DNA of 37,127 nt, taken from contig CANQXH010000012.1 of the NCBI GenBank assembly GCA_947627745.1, positions 1 through 37,127 of the forward strand, written 5' to 3'. Below are positions 21,547 through 30,300 of this stretch, piece after piece (the stretch's first letter is position 1; each line of letters opens with the position of its first letter). The stretch is from an uncultured Oscillospiraceae bacterium. Its GTDB lineage: Bacteria; Bacillota; Clostridia; Oscillospirales; Oscillospiraceae. The notes under the pieces are model-generated. The model was not told the origin of the DNA and made no database searches. It saw only the letters and a program-made list of their open reading frames with translations. Made by a program: the position numbers and the translations under genes.

Positions 21547-21955
21547 ATTTCAAAAAAAGGCTACCGCTACGCTTTTCAAAAAGTTAGGTAGTGTCTTTGA
21601 AAAGCAAAAAGATTATCCAAATATCAATGTTTCTTCTAAATATAACAACTCTTATTTCAAGTTGCGCAAACATTTCAGCTTGATAAGTATTTCAGTAAAG
21701 CAAACAGGAGAAATTAGTTATTCCCTTACTGATGAAATTGGTATCAAAGGCGAAAATGTCATCTATTACACATACAATGAAAACGATGACCACGAGGCTG
21801 TTGTGAAAAAGTTTGCTGAAGATTTTGGCAGATTATACAAGGATTTCTTAAAGTGGGGTTCGCTCCACGGTTTCACTTGTATTCAGCTAATGTATTCGAC
21901 AGATACAAGCGATGCATTAAAGGAATACGAGATAGTTTGTAAAGGTTGTTTGTAA
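21533..21955 (+). CDS. Hypothetical protein, 140 aa
   Basis: AAGGAGAG (21519-21526) supports the ATG at 21533; an upstream extension only reads the palindrome in another frame. Mixed alpha/beta with a basic N-terminus (KKREFQKKATATLFKKLG) and a beta-rich middle, without membrane segments or known motifs. It sits between DUF4315 and topoisomerase III in the accessory part of the transfer region. Its codon use and lower GC content differ from the flanking topoisomerase, suggesting separate acquisition. Function unknown. Confidence 0.7.
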   Translation: MKKREFQKKATATLFKKLGSVFEKQKDYPNINVSSKYNNSYFKLRKHFSLISISVKQTGEISYSLTDEIGIKGENVIYYTYNENDDHEAVVKKFAEDFGRLYKDFLKWGSLHGFTCIQLMYSTDTSDALKEYEIVCKGCL

Positions 21956-21972
21956 AAGGAGGATACATAAAT

Positions 21973-24105
21973 ATGAAACTAGTAATAGCCGAAAAGCCGT
22001 CGGTGGCGCGTGATATAGCCGCCGTTATCGGTGCAGACGAAAAGAGCGCGGACGGCTCACTTCGCGGGAACGGGTACATAGTAACTGCCGCGAGAGGACA
22101 CCTTGTGCGGCTTAAAGAACCGCAGGAATACGACACTAAATACGAAAAGTGGAACTTATCGGACTTGCCTATTATCCCCGAATTTCAGTTCACGGAGATT
22201 GAGGGGGCGCAGGACGTCTTGGAACGGCTTAAACGCCTTATGACTTCAAGCGAAGTTGACGAGATAGTAGAGGCAACGGACGCGGGGCGCGAGGGCGAAT
22301 GTATTTTCAGATACGTCTACAACTTTCTCGGCTGTCATAAGCCCGTTTCACGGCTTTGGATTTCATCGTTGACAGAGCAAAGTATTCGCGAGGGGTTCGC
22401 AGGCTTGCACCCGTATGCGGATTATGACAATATATTTTCGGCGGGAATTACGCGTAATAAAATAGACTGGCTGTGGGGAATGAACCTGACGCGGCTCTAC
22501 ACATCGCATTTAAGAGCGTTATGCTCTGTCGGGCGTGTGCAGACGGCGGTCGTTAATATGATAGTTACCCGCGATAACGAGATAGAACGCTTCGTAAAAA
22601 AGCCGTATTTCAAATTAAAGCTCGATAACGGCGCGGAATGGTTTCTCGACGACGAAACGAACAGCTTTCCCGAACGGGCGCAAGCCGAGGTAATTAAGGC
22701 TAAGTGTGAAAACAAGGTTTGCCGTGTTGTATCGGTAAAACCCCAACAGAAAAAGGAAAACCGTCCGTTGCTGTATTCGCTTACTTCTCTCCAAGCCGAG
22801 GCGAACGACAAACTCGGACTTTCGGCGGCGCAAACTCTTGAAACTATGCAGGCTCTGTATGAAAAGAAACTGCTCACTTATCCGAGAACCGACAGCAATT
22901 ATCTGACGGACGATATGGCGGCGATTCTCGCCGACCGCGTGAACTTGCTCCGTGCGTTTAATAATAAGGCGGACAAGATTGTCGCGGACGGACTTAACAT
23001 AGACAGCCGAATAATCAACAACAGCAAGGTAAGCGACCACCACGCGATTATTCCGACGGAGAATATCCAAAACGCGGCGAACACGGAGCTTTCCGCAAAT
23101 GAAAAAGCTGTTCTGGATATGGTTATAACGCGTTTTCTCGCGGCATTGTCGGCGCAGTATGAGTATTCTGAAATAGAATATCTTTTCGAGGTTGAGGGCG
23201 AACACTTCAAAGCTAAGACGAAAACGCCGATTAAACTCGGTTGGAAAGAGTTTTATGCCGATGACGAAAAGGACGACAGCGACAGCGCAAATACGCTTAA
23301 TTACTCCGAAAACGACGTGTTCACGGTAATGCAGATTGACGTAGTAGAAAGCGAAACCGCACCGCCGAAACGTTTCACGGAAAGCTCACTCCTAAAGGCT
23401 ATGGAAAACATCGACCGCAGGATTGAGGACAAAGAGTTGTCCGAATACGTCGCGGAGCGCGGTCTTGGAACGCCCGCTACCCGCGCGGCGATTATTGAGC
23501 GAATAATTAAAGTCGGTTATATCGAGCGCAAGGGTAAGCAACTTCTTTCAACGCCCAAAGGCAAGTCGATTATATCGCTTTTGCCCGATGAAGTTAAATC
23601 CGTCGAGCTGACGGCGGCAATGGAATTGCAATTGAGCGGGATTGAAAAGGGAAATATAACCGCCGACGCGGTTGTCGCGGACGTTGTGTCGAAAATACAG
23701 AAAATCATCACCGCCGAGAACAGCAAGGAGCATATTTCCCTGGCACCGCAGCGCGAACCCATAGGCAAGTGTCCGAAGTGCGGCGGCGGGATTTTCAAGT
23801 ATTCAAAGGACGGAAAGACCGTGTTTTACTGCGAGAACGCGTCCTCGAAAAAGGGAAACCCCTGCATTTTCCGCATATACGAAGATGACTACTTCTGGAC
23901 TTCCAAAGGCAAGAAATTATCGGAAAGTGCCTTGAAATCTCTCCTTGCAAAAGGAAAAATCAAGGTTGCGGGGTTTAAGAGCGAGAAAACGGGCAAGACC
24001 TACGACGCTATTGTTTCTTTTTCGGACTGGACGGACAAGAACGGCAACACAAGGATTGGCTTTGCAATGGAATTTGACAACGGCGCACGAAAGAAAGGAA
24101 GATGA
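21973..24105 (+). CDS. topB: DNA topoisomerase III (type IA)
   Basis: It opens with the Toprim motif (MKLVIAEKPSVARDIAAVIG), continues with EATDAGREGE (the metal-binding Glu/Asp cluster), and has the catalytic tyrosine in LLTYPRTDSNYLT (Tyr303). The C-terminus carries a CPKCGGG...C...C zinc-ribbon-like element (CPKCGGGIFKYSKDG). At 710 aa it has the usual length of mobile-element topoisomerase III. The enzyme passes and decatenates single strands, and element-borne copies assist conjugative replication and strand separation. AAAAGGAGGAT upstream sets the ATG at 21973. Confidence 0.95.
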   Translation: MKLVIAEKPSVARDIAAVIGADEKSADGSLRGNGYIVTAARGHLVRLKEPQEYDTKYEKWNLSDLPIIPEFQFTEIEGAQDVLERLKRLMTSSEVDEIVEATDAGREGECIFRYVYNFLGCHKPVSRLWISSLTEQSIREGFAGLHPYADYDNIFSAGITRNKIDWLWGMNLTRLYTSHLRALCSVGRVQTAVVNMIVTRDNEIERFVKKPYFKLKLDNGAEWFLDDETNSFPERAQAEVIKAKCENKVCRVVSVKPQQKKENRPLLYSLTSLQAEANDKLGLSAAQTLETMQALYEKKLLTYPRTDSNYLTDDMAAILADRVNLLRAFNNKADKIVADGLNIDSRIINNSKVSDHHAIIPTENIQNAANTELSANEKAVLDMVITRFLAALSAQYEYSEIEYLFEVEGEHFKAKTKTPIKLGWKEFYADDEKDDSDSANTLNYSENDVFTVMQIDVVESETAPPKRFTESSLLKAMENIDRRIEDKELSEYVAERGLGTPATRAAIIERIIKVGYIERKGKQLLSTPKGKSIISLLPDEVKSVELTAAMELQLSGIEKGNITADAVVADVVSKIQKIITAENSKEHISLAPQREPIGKCPKCGGGIFKYSKDGKTVFYCENASSKKGNPCIFRIYEDDYFWTSKGKKLSESALKSLLAKGKIKVAGFKSEKTGKTYDAIVSFSDWTDKNGNTRIGFAMEFDNGARKKGR

Positions 24106-24107
24106 TT

Positions 24108-25043
24108 ATGGCATACTACTTTTTCAAAGTAACACTGCGTTATTTTGACGATGAAAGCACGACATTCTATATAACCCCCGACCAGTCTGACACCGACGAC
24201 GAGGGTATACCGTTTTCGGAAACCGATTTGACGAATACGCAGGAATTTAAAGACTTTGTTAAGATTAATAAAGCCGATATAGTCGATGTCGAATACACGG
24301 AATATAAGGTCACGGCAGACGGAAAGAACGACAATTTAAGCGACAAAGAGATGTCGCAGGAGTTGTTCGAGGAGATAGAACGCAAGGGCGGCTTGCTTAA
24401 AATAATCGACGAAAACGATTTCCCGATTATTGTTAAAAAAATAAAATCGTCGGGCGGTAACAAAAACAAAATGCTCTATATCGGCATTATCGCGGCGGCG
24501 GTTGTCGTACTCGGCTTGTTGGCGGCAAGCGCGTTCGTTAAAAAGGACGGCGATACATCGTCAAATTCGTCAGACGTGAGCAGTACAACAACGCAAGCAA
24601 GCACACAAACGGCAAGTTCTGCGGAAAGTTCGCCTGCAAGCACGACCGAAAGCGCGTCAAGCGATATAACCGAAGTGACGGAAAGCACCGTACCCGTGAT
24701 TAGTACGGCGGTTTCGGAAACACCTCCCGCGCCCTCGGAAGTTCCGTCCGTTCCTGCGGAAGTGCCGACCGTGCAGAACCTTATCGCAACGGCAGGCGCG
24801 GACTATGTAACGCTGTTGTGGGACGCAGTTCCGTCTGCGGACAGCTACCGCGTTGATACGGCTCACGGCGGTATTTACGAGGTTCTCGGAAAAACGCAGG
24901 ACACGACGTTTAACGCCGTAGGATTAGAGCCGAACACGACATACGAGTTTGACGTGACGGCAATTATAGGCGAGGAGCGCGGGAAAGAGGCTACGGTTAC
25001 TATTACTACGCTGCCTGCTGTTACGGAAAGCAATGAGGTGTGA
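24108..25043 (+). CDS. Membrane-anchored fibronectin-type-III protein
   Basis: The N-terminal ~125 residues form a cytoplasmic alpha/beta domain (AYYFFKVTLRYFDDESTTFY). A membrane helix (about 125-142, LYIGIIAAAVVVLGLLAASA) follows, then a Ser/Thr-rich stalk of ~70 residues and a C-terminal fibronectin type III domain (about 222-308: VTLLWDAVPSADSYRV, LEPNTTYEFDVTAI). The domain faces outside if the N-terminus is inside. It could mediate contact between mating cells or sense the surface. AAAGGAAG precedes the ATG, which is close behind the topoisomerase stop. No sortase motif. Confidence 0.75.
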   Translation: MAYYFFKVTLRYFDDESTTFYITPDQSDTDDEGIPFSETDLTNTQEFKDFVKINKADIVDVEYTEYKVTADGKNDNLSDKEMSQELFEEIERKGGLLKIIDENDFPIIVKKIKSSGGNKNKMLYIGIIAAAVVVLGLLAASAFVKKDGDTSSNSSDVSSTTTQASTQTASSAESSPASTTESASSDITEVTESTVPVISTAVSETPPAPSEVPSVPAEVPTVQNLIATAGADYVTLLWDAVPSADSYRVDTAHGGIYEVLGKTQDTTFNAVGLEPNTTYEFDVTAIIGEERGKEATVTITTLPAVTESNEV

Positions 25044-25046
25044 GCT

Positions 25047-25355
25047 ATGTATAATTGCTGTACAATGGTCGGGCGCATAGCCACCGAGTTAGAACTTCGG
25101 CATAATTCGGACGGTGTTGCCGTTACATCGTTTCGTATCGCGGTCAATCGCAAATACGTCCGAAAGGGCGAGGAGCGCAAGACCGACTATTTTAATGTGG
25201 TCTGTTGGCGCGATGTCGCGGAGTTCGTCTGTAAGCACTTCGACAAGGGCAAGCTAATCCTTATCGAGGGCGAAATGCAGCAGCGCCAGTACACCGACAA
25301 AAACGGCAATTCGGCAACGGTTTTCGAGCTTGTTGCCGAACACGTCAGCTTGTAG
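25047..25355 (+). CDS. ssb: Single-stranded-DNA-binding protein (SSB), short
   Basis: A canonical OB-fold SSB: MYNCCTMVGRIATELELRH, VAVTSFRIAVNRKY, TDYFNVVCWRDVAEFVCKH, KLILIEGEMQQRQYTDKNG. The 102-aa product ends right after the fold (AEHVSL), so the disordered linker and the acidic tip of chromosomal SSB are missing. Such tip-less SSBs are common in mobile elements. GAGGTGTGAG at 25034-25043 supports the ATG. It may protect transferred single strands without recruiting host partners, complementing the tip-bearing protein at 8727. Confidence 0.92.
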   Translation: MYNCCTMVGRIATELELRHNSDGVAVTSFRIAVNRKYVRKGEERKTDYFNVVCWRDVAEFVCKHFDKGKLILIEGEMQQRQYTDKNGNSATVFELVAEHVSL

Positions 25356-25366
25356 ATTAGGAGAAC

Positions 25367-25384
25367 GGTGTTACATATAACACC
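25367..25384 (+). repeat. Palindrome copy P9 between ssb and the SpoVG-fusion gene
   Basis: GGTGTTACATATAACACC flanked by GAGAAC and GTTTTCCTTT. Eleven nt after the ssb stop, it could terminate or attenuate. Confidence 0.9.
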
Positions 25385-25433
25385 GTTTTCCTTTGCTGTC
25401 CTATCGGCACATCGGGGAGAAAGTGAGGAGCAT

Positions 25434-27251
25434 ATGGAAGATTGGCAAGTATATATTATTCCTGACGCGATGGCGTTTGCTAGTCCCGCGCGCTATGAAA
25501 AATGGCGGTCTGAAATCAAGTATTACGATACGTTTAAAGACGCCAAAGAGCGGTTTGAACAGCTTTTGCGCGAACCCTACAATTCCGAACCCGCGCTCGA
25601 CGATTTCGGGCGTCCCGCCACGAGGCTTATATTAGGAGTTAGTAAAAGTGCCGCAGCTTTTGATATTCTTCACGTCCGAGGCGGAGAAAAAGTGCTTGTG
25701 TCGGACTTCACTCTGGACGATAATTTTGCCGACGACGAGAGTTTGTTGGCGGTCATTCGTCAGACCGCCGCCGAGATAGGGTTCGATAAGGTCGGCGCTT
25801 ATCCCGACGTTATTGTTCCTTTTGACAAATGGGCTGCTGAACACTCGCAGTACAATTTGAGTACAGCCAAAGAGCCGATACAAAAGGTTTGCTACGGCTC
25901 AATCGACCACGCTTACGCCAACGGCGAACGCGACGTATGGCGTGCGAGTTCACGGGCAAATAAGGAGTGTGCGCAGGCTATAACAAAACTGATAACGGAT
26001 AACACGCAGCCTGCGGGACGAGGCAGCAGGCTTGACGCGCAATCCGTAGTAGAACAAGCGGTTAAGATGTACGGCGCGGAGCGCGTCGGCGTTGTTTTGG
26101 CAGCGGAAATACAAGAGCATAACTGGGACGGCAGATATTCTGCACAGAACAAGGATTGGGCTGCAAGCGTCCAACTGCCGTACCGCACGGACAATTTTGG
26201 AATTTCGTCGCACCCCGTTTTTGTCAACGCTGTTGTTGACAAATATAAAGAATATCTCCTGCAATTGTCGAAATCGCAAAAACAGGAGCAAAAGTCCGAA
26301 CCCGCCGCGCCTCCGCGCGACGGTTCACATAATATTTCAAACGCTGAGCCAACGGCGAAACGGGCAGAAAGTGAGGTTACTATGGAACAGAACACGAAGT
26401 TTGAGGTGTCTAGTATGAGCAAGCTCGAAGAAGGCGGTTCTGCTAAGGCAATCGGCACGCTTGTTGTTAATGGAGAGTTCGTAGTCAACGGCGTTAAGGT
26501 TGTCGAGGGAGGAGAAAAAGGTTTGTTTGTCGCTATGCCGCAGGAAAAAGACTTCCGAGGTGATTACAAGGACATAGTTTTCCCTGTCACCAAAGAGGCG
26601 CGCGCGGCAATTGACACCGCAGTACTTAATGCGTATGAACAACTTGCGGCAAGCCCCGACAGAACATTGAAAAACGAGATTTCCGCTCCCGAAAAGTCGG
26701 TATCTAAGGTGTATGCGCAAATGCACGCCGTCGAGAGCGACAAAACTCAAACCAAGGCGGCAGGGCAGATTACTATTGACAGTTGCCTTGTTGTAACCGG
26801 AGTAAAAGTAAACGAGGGTACTAATGCCCAAGGTCAGACAAAGACATTTGTCGCTATGCCGACAAAACCGCAGAATGAGCGGGGAAGTTATGACGAGATT
26901 TGCAATCCCATAACCGCCGATTTCCGCAAGACAATGGAAAAATCCGTTGTTGCCGCTTATAACAACATCGGGCGTTATGAGTACAAGGGCGTTAAGTATA
27001 ACGAACTCGAAAATCCGACCAGTTCTAAGGCAATGAACCCGAAGTATGCAGACAAACTTATGGCAGAGCTTGACAAACGCGGCATTCCTTATCAAGCAAG
27101 ATGTGCGGAAACTACCGTGATTTCGGTTTCAGCCACAAACAAGCAGGCTTTCGCCGCTGCCGACAAGGAACTGACCGCACACCTTAACGGCAAGGACAAG
27201 CCACAACAAAAGCAGGAGCAATCCAGAGGAGCGCAAACGCAGAAAAGGTAA
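25434..27251 (+). CDS. DUF3849-like protein with two SpoVG domains
   Basis: GTGAGGAG upstream supports the ATG at 25434; the longer open frame only reads through the palindrome. About the first 300 residues resemble the DUF3849 region of mobile-element proteins (KVCYGSIDHAYANGERDVWR, DFGISSHPVF-like segments). Residues about 335-405 and 440-515 are two SpoVG-like domains (GTLVVNGEFVVNGVKVVEGG and QITIDSCLVVTGVKVNEG, each followed by TFVAMP- or GLFVAMP-type strands). SpoVG is a small DNA/RNA-binding regulator. Here two copies are fused into a 605-aa protein. The C-terminus is Lys/Gln-rich. A terminator follows. Confidence 0.82.
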   Translation: MEDWQVYIIPDAMAFASPARYEKWRSEIKYYDTFKDAKERFEQLLREPYNSEPALDDFGRPATRLILGVSKSAAAFDILHVRGGEKVLVSDFTLDDNFADDESLLAVIRQTAAEIGFDKVGAYPDVIVPFDKWAAEHSQYNLSTAKEPIQKVCYGSIDHAYANGERDVWRASSRANKECAQAITKLITDNTQPAGRGSRLDAQSVVEQAVKMYGAERVGVVLAAEIQEHNWDGRYSAQNKDWAASVQLPYRTDNFGISSHPVFVNAVVDKYKEYLLQLSKSQKQEQKSEPAAPPRDGSHNISNAEPTAKRAESEVTMEQNTKFEVSSMSKLEEGGSAKAIGTLVVNGEFVVNGVKVVEGGEKGLFVAMPQEKDFRGDYKDIVFPVTKEARAAIDTAVLNAYEQLAASPDRTLKNEISAPEKSVSKVYAQMHAVESDKTQTKAAGQITIDSCLVVTGVKVNEGTNAQGQTKTFVAMPTKPQNERGSYDEICNPITADFRKTMEKSVVAAYNNIGRYEYKGVKYNELENPTSSKAMNPKYADKLMAELDKRGIPYQARCAETTVISVSATNKQAFAAADKELTAHLNGKDKPQQKQEQSRGAQTQKR

Positions 27252-27266
27252 TTTTCAGCAAGTTTT

Positions 27267-27298
27267 ATCCCCCAATCGTAAGATTGGGGGATTTTTTT
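27267..27298 (+). terminator. Intrinsic terminator ending the conjugation unit
   Basis: Stem ATCCCCCAAT/ATTGGGGGAT extended by one C-G pair, loop GTAA, followed by seven Ts. It is the strongest terminator in the window and separates the conjugation genes from the giant helicase gene. Confidence 0.95.
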
Positions 27299-27339
27299 AA
27301 AAATTTGACGAGGGTTTTTGATATTTCGTAAAAAAGCAC

Positions 27340-27368
27340 TTGACTTTTTGCGTTTAAAGTGCTAAAAT
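27340..27368 (+). promoter_or_regulatory. Promoter of the giant helicase gene
   Basis: TTGACT (27340-27345), 17-nt spacer, TAAAAT (27363-27368), then GGGAGGAA before the ATG at 27387. It overlaps an A/T-rich leader with no further motif. Confidence 0.8.
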
Positions 27369-27386
27369 ATAAGGGAGGAACACAAT

Positions 27387-30300
27387 ATGACTAGACGCGA
27401 AAACTTTGAACTGCTGCATAGCCGTGCGTTAGAACGTTTGAGCAACGACAGAGAGGCGTTTGCAGATTATCTTATATATTCGGCGCGGTTCTTCAAACTT
27501 GATGTATCACAGGTCGTTGCGCTGTTTGAGGATAATCCCAACGCCACAATGGTTGCGGACGAGCAGACGTGGCGAAGTTTCGGGCGGGTTATCAAAAAGA
27601 ACGGTTGGGCTACCGAGGTAATGATTTCGGACGGCGAAAACAAACCTAACGGATTTAAAAAGCTCTATGATATTTCAATGACCGACAGCAAAGAGCCTAA
27701 ACCTTTTCAATGGACTTTTGACAAAGAGCTTGCAGAGAGCTTTGTCAAAAAGACTTCACAGTCCGAAAGGCGGGATTTTGATAGGGTAAGCGATTGCTTA
27801 GACTATCTGGCAACGAACGCCGCCGTGGAACAGTATGAAACGTTCCAAACCGAGATTAACGTTCCGAAAGACCGTGAAGATGTTTTTAAGAAGTCGTATA
27901 TGTCTATGGTTCGCCGAGTTGTAGCTGCTAGGTGCGAGATGAACAGTAATTTTAATTACATAAGCAGCGCAGATGCCGAAGTCAACTTGCAGGCTCTCGA
28001 CTGTATAAGCGGCACAAAAGATTTGGAAAATCTGATTGAACAGGTTCATTCTGCGGCAAGTAAGGTATTGTGGTCTATGGAGAAATCCATTAGCAATATT
28101 AACATTGAGAGGAGTGTTATTTATGACAGAAACAGAGGAACTGAGGGACTTGACAGAGGAGGAAGTAGCTCAGATAGGCGAGGAAGTTCGCCAAGTGTGG
28201 TGCGAGGAGGACGGGAAGTATTATCCGTCGCTGAAAACGCGCAAGAACCGTCTGTATCGGCTGAACGAGAGGCTGTTCACCTACGAGACGGAAACGTACA
28301 TTCGGGACTTGACACCGCAGGAGGAGGAGCTGATGCAAGAACCGATAAGCGTGTACGGGAGAATGTGGCAGAACTATATGAGGGAGAACCACCCGTTCGA
28401 CATACAGACCCTACAGATGAAAGGGCTGTGGGAGTTAATCCCGCGCAAGATAGACCAGATAGCTCTGGATATGTACGACACGACGAAAGAGGAATTTCAG
28501 AGGATAGTTCCCGAACCAGACCACAACGATACGAGAGCGATATACACTTGGTCGGAGCAACTGACGAGTTATCGCAAGGAGAGGATATTCAAGGAACTAG
28601 TGTTCGTGAGGTGGACAGCGGACGACTGGGAGGCGTTGATGAACAGGTAAGCAACAATAATAACGAAACGGCAGAGCTTGAAAACTCTGCCGTTGATTTG
28701 TCTGAAAATCACGTTACAAGCAGTCTATCAGTTGGTGAAAAAAGCCTTGTCAAGCCAGTGGAAAAGAGTTTTTCTGAACAAGTAGATGATGCGCTTAACG
28801 GAAACATACCATTTTATAGTTCGTTAAAAGTCTGCGATACACCCTCAATTCTTCTTGCTGTCGGTTGTAAACAACTTCCGATGCTGTTCACACAGCGACA
28901 TTTGAAACAAGCTATTACGCCGAAAAGCGACAACAATATTCATCTTCACGGCTTGACAATTGAACAAGTAAAAGCACTTCCGCAGTTAATTGCAAATCCA
29001 ATTATAATCTACGACTCTTTGTCAAGAGATGACAGTATTGTAGCAGTTACATCTGAAGTTGACGGTGACGGATTGCCCATAATCATAAGCATTGTACCCA
29101 ACGGCGAGGGGCGATATGAAATGCAAACACTTAATTCAAACTTCATTACGAGCGTTCACGGAAGAAACGACATTTCTTATCAAATTAGAAACGCCATTAA
29201 ATTTGACAAGATGCTCTTTTGGGACAAAGTAAAAAGTCAAGCACTGTTTGAAAGATGGGGGCTACCATTGCCCGAATTAACAAACGCACTTGACTCTATT
29301 AATATTATACACCAAAGCCGCAATATTGTCAAGGGGGAAATTGAAAAAAATCAAAATTTTTTTGACAATCACGAGCGCAAACAGCAATCAGCGACGAACA
29401 GCACCGTACACTTTGGACTGTTAGGAAACGGCATTACCGTTTACGACACATCGAAAACCGACCCCAAAGCCGACGATTATCTCACGATAGCGCATATCTC
29501 CGACGAGGGCAACATCAAATATTATGTAGACACGCATACCATTAACGCCGAGGATATAACCCGCATAATAACGCAGGCTAACGAGCAGAAAGCTAAGTTT
29601 ACAGAGCAATGGAACGCTTTGACGAATTATGAACGCTATCAACGAATATGCGACGGCGCGAACGCTCTCCCTGCTCCGAATTGGGATATATTCGCAGCAG
29701 ACAAAAATATTATGCTCGTGGAAGAAATTATCAAAAAGTACGAACACCCTATTATCTTTCACGACAGTGATTTTCCGCAAGCCGAAAGAATTGTGACAGC
29801 TTACCGCGTAGGCGATTTTTACGAGATTTACGGCGATGTTGCGTACACCGCTGCCGACCTGCTTAATCTCACGCTAACTTCGCGCCAAGACGTGCCTATG
29901 GTTGGTTTCCCCGCTCACGCTTATAACCAATACAAGCGAGATTTCGCAGCGCGGGGATATTATGTCGCTCAAGGCGATGAGCGGGATATAGACGAGGTTC
30001 TCTACAGCTATTCCCAAGAGCATAACACATTGGACGAATATATCGCAAATGGCATAACAGAGCGCATATATGAGGACGGTGCGTCTTTGGATTTGTCAGA
30101 CCCCGAAACATTGAAAGCAATTGAAATTACCGATAAAACCCGCACATATTACAGTGATTTTTACGAAAACAACAACTTTGAGCGCACTGCCGTAGATGTC
30201 GGAGAGGCGTTTCTCAAAGACGAAAAAAACGCCGATTTTATCAAGAAAGTCGTTAAACTGAACAAAGACGCTTATTCGAGCGACCGTGAACTTGCTGCGT

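Noticed and set aside
21894-21904. An 11-nt match to the start of the spacer at 4342 (ATTCGACAGAT)
   Set aside because: About 0.25 such matches are expected by chance for all guides in this window, the next bases differ and the preceding bases (ATGT) are not a T-rich PAM of Cas12f type.
25368-25433. Longer form of the DUF3849-SpoVG protein beginning MLHITP
   Set aside because: The extra residues are a translation of palindrome P9 and lack a ribosome-binding site; the ATG at 25434 has one.
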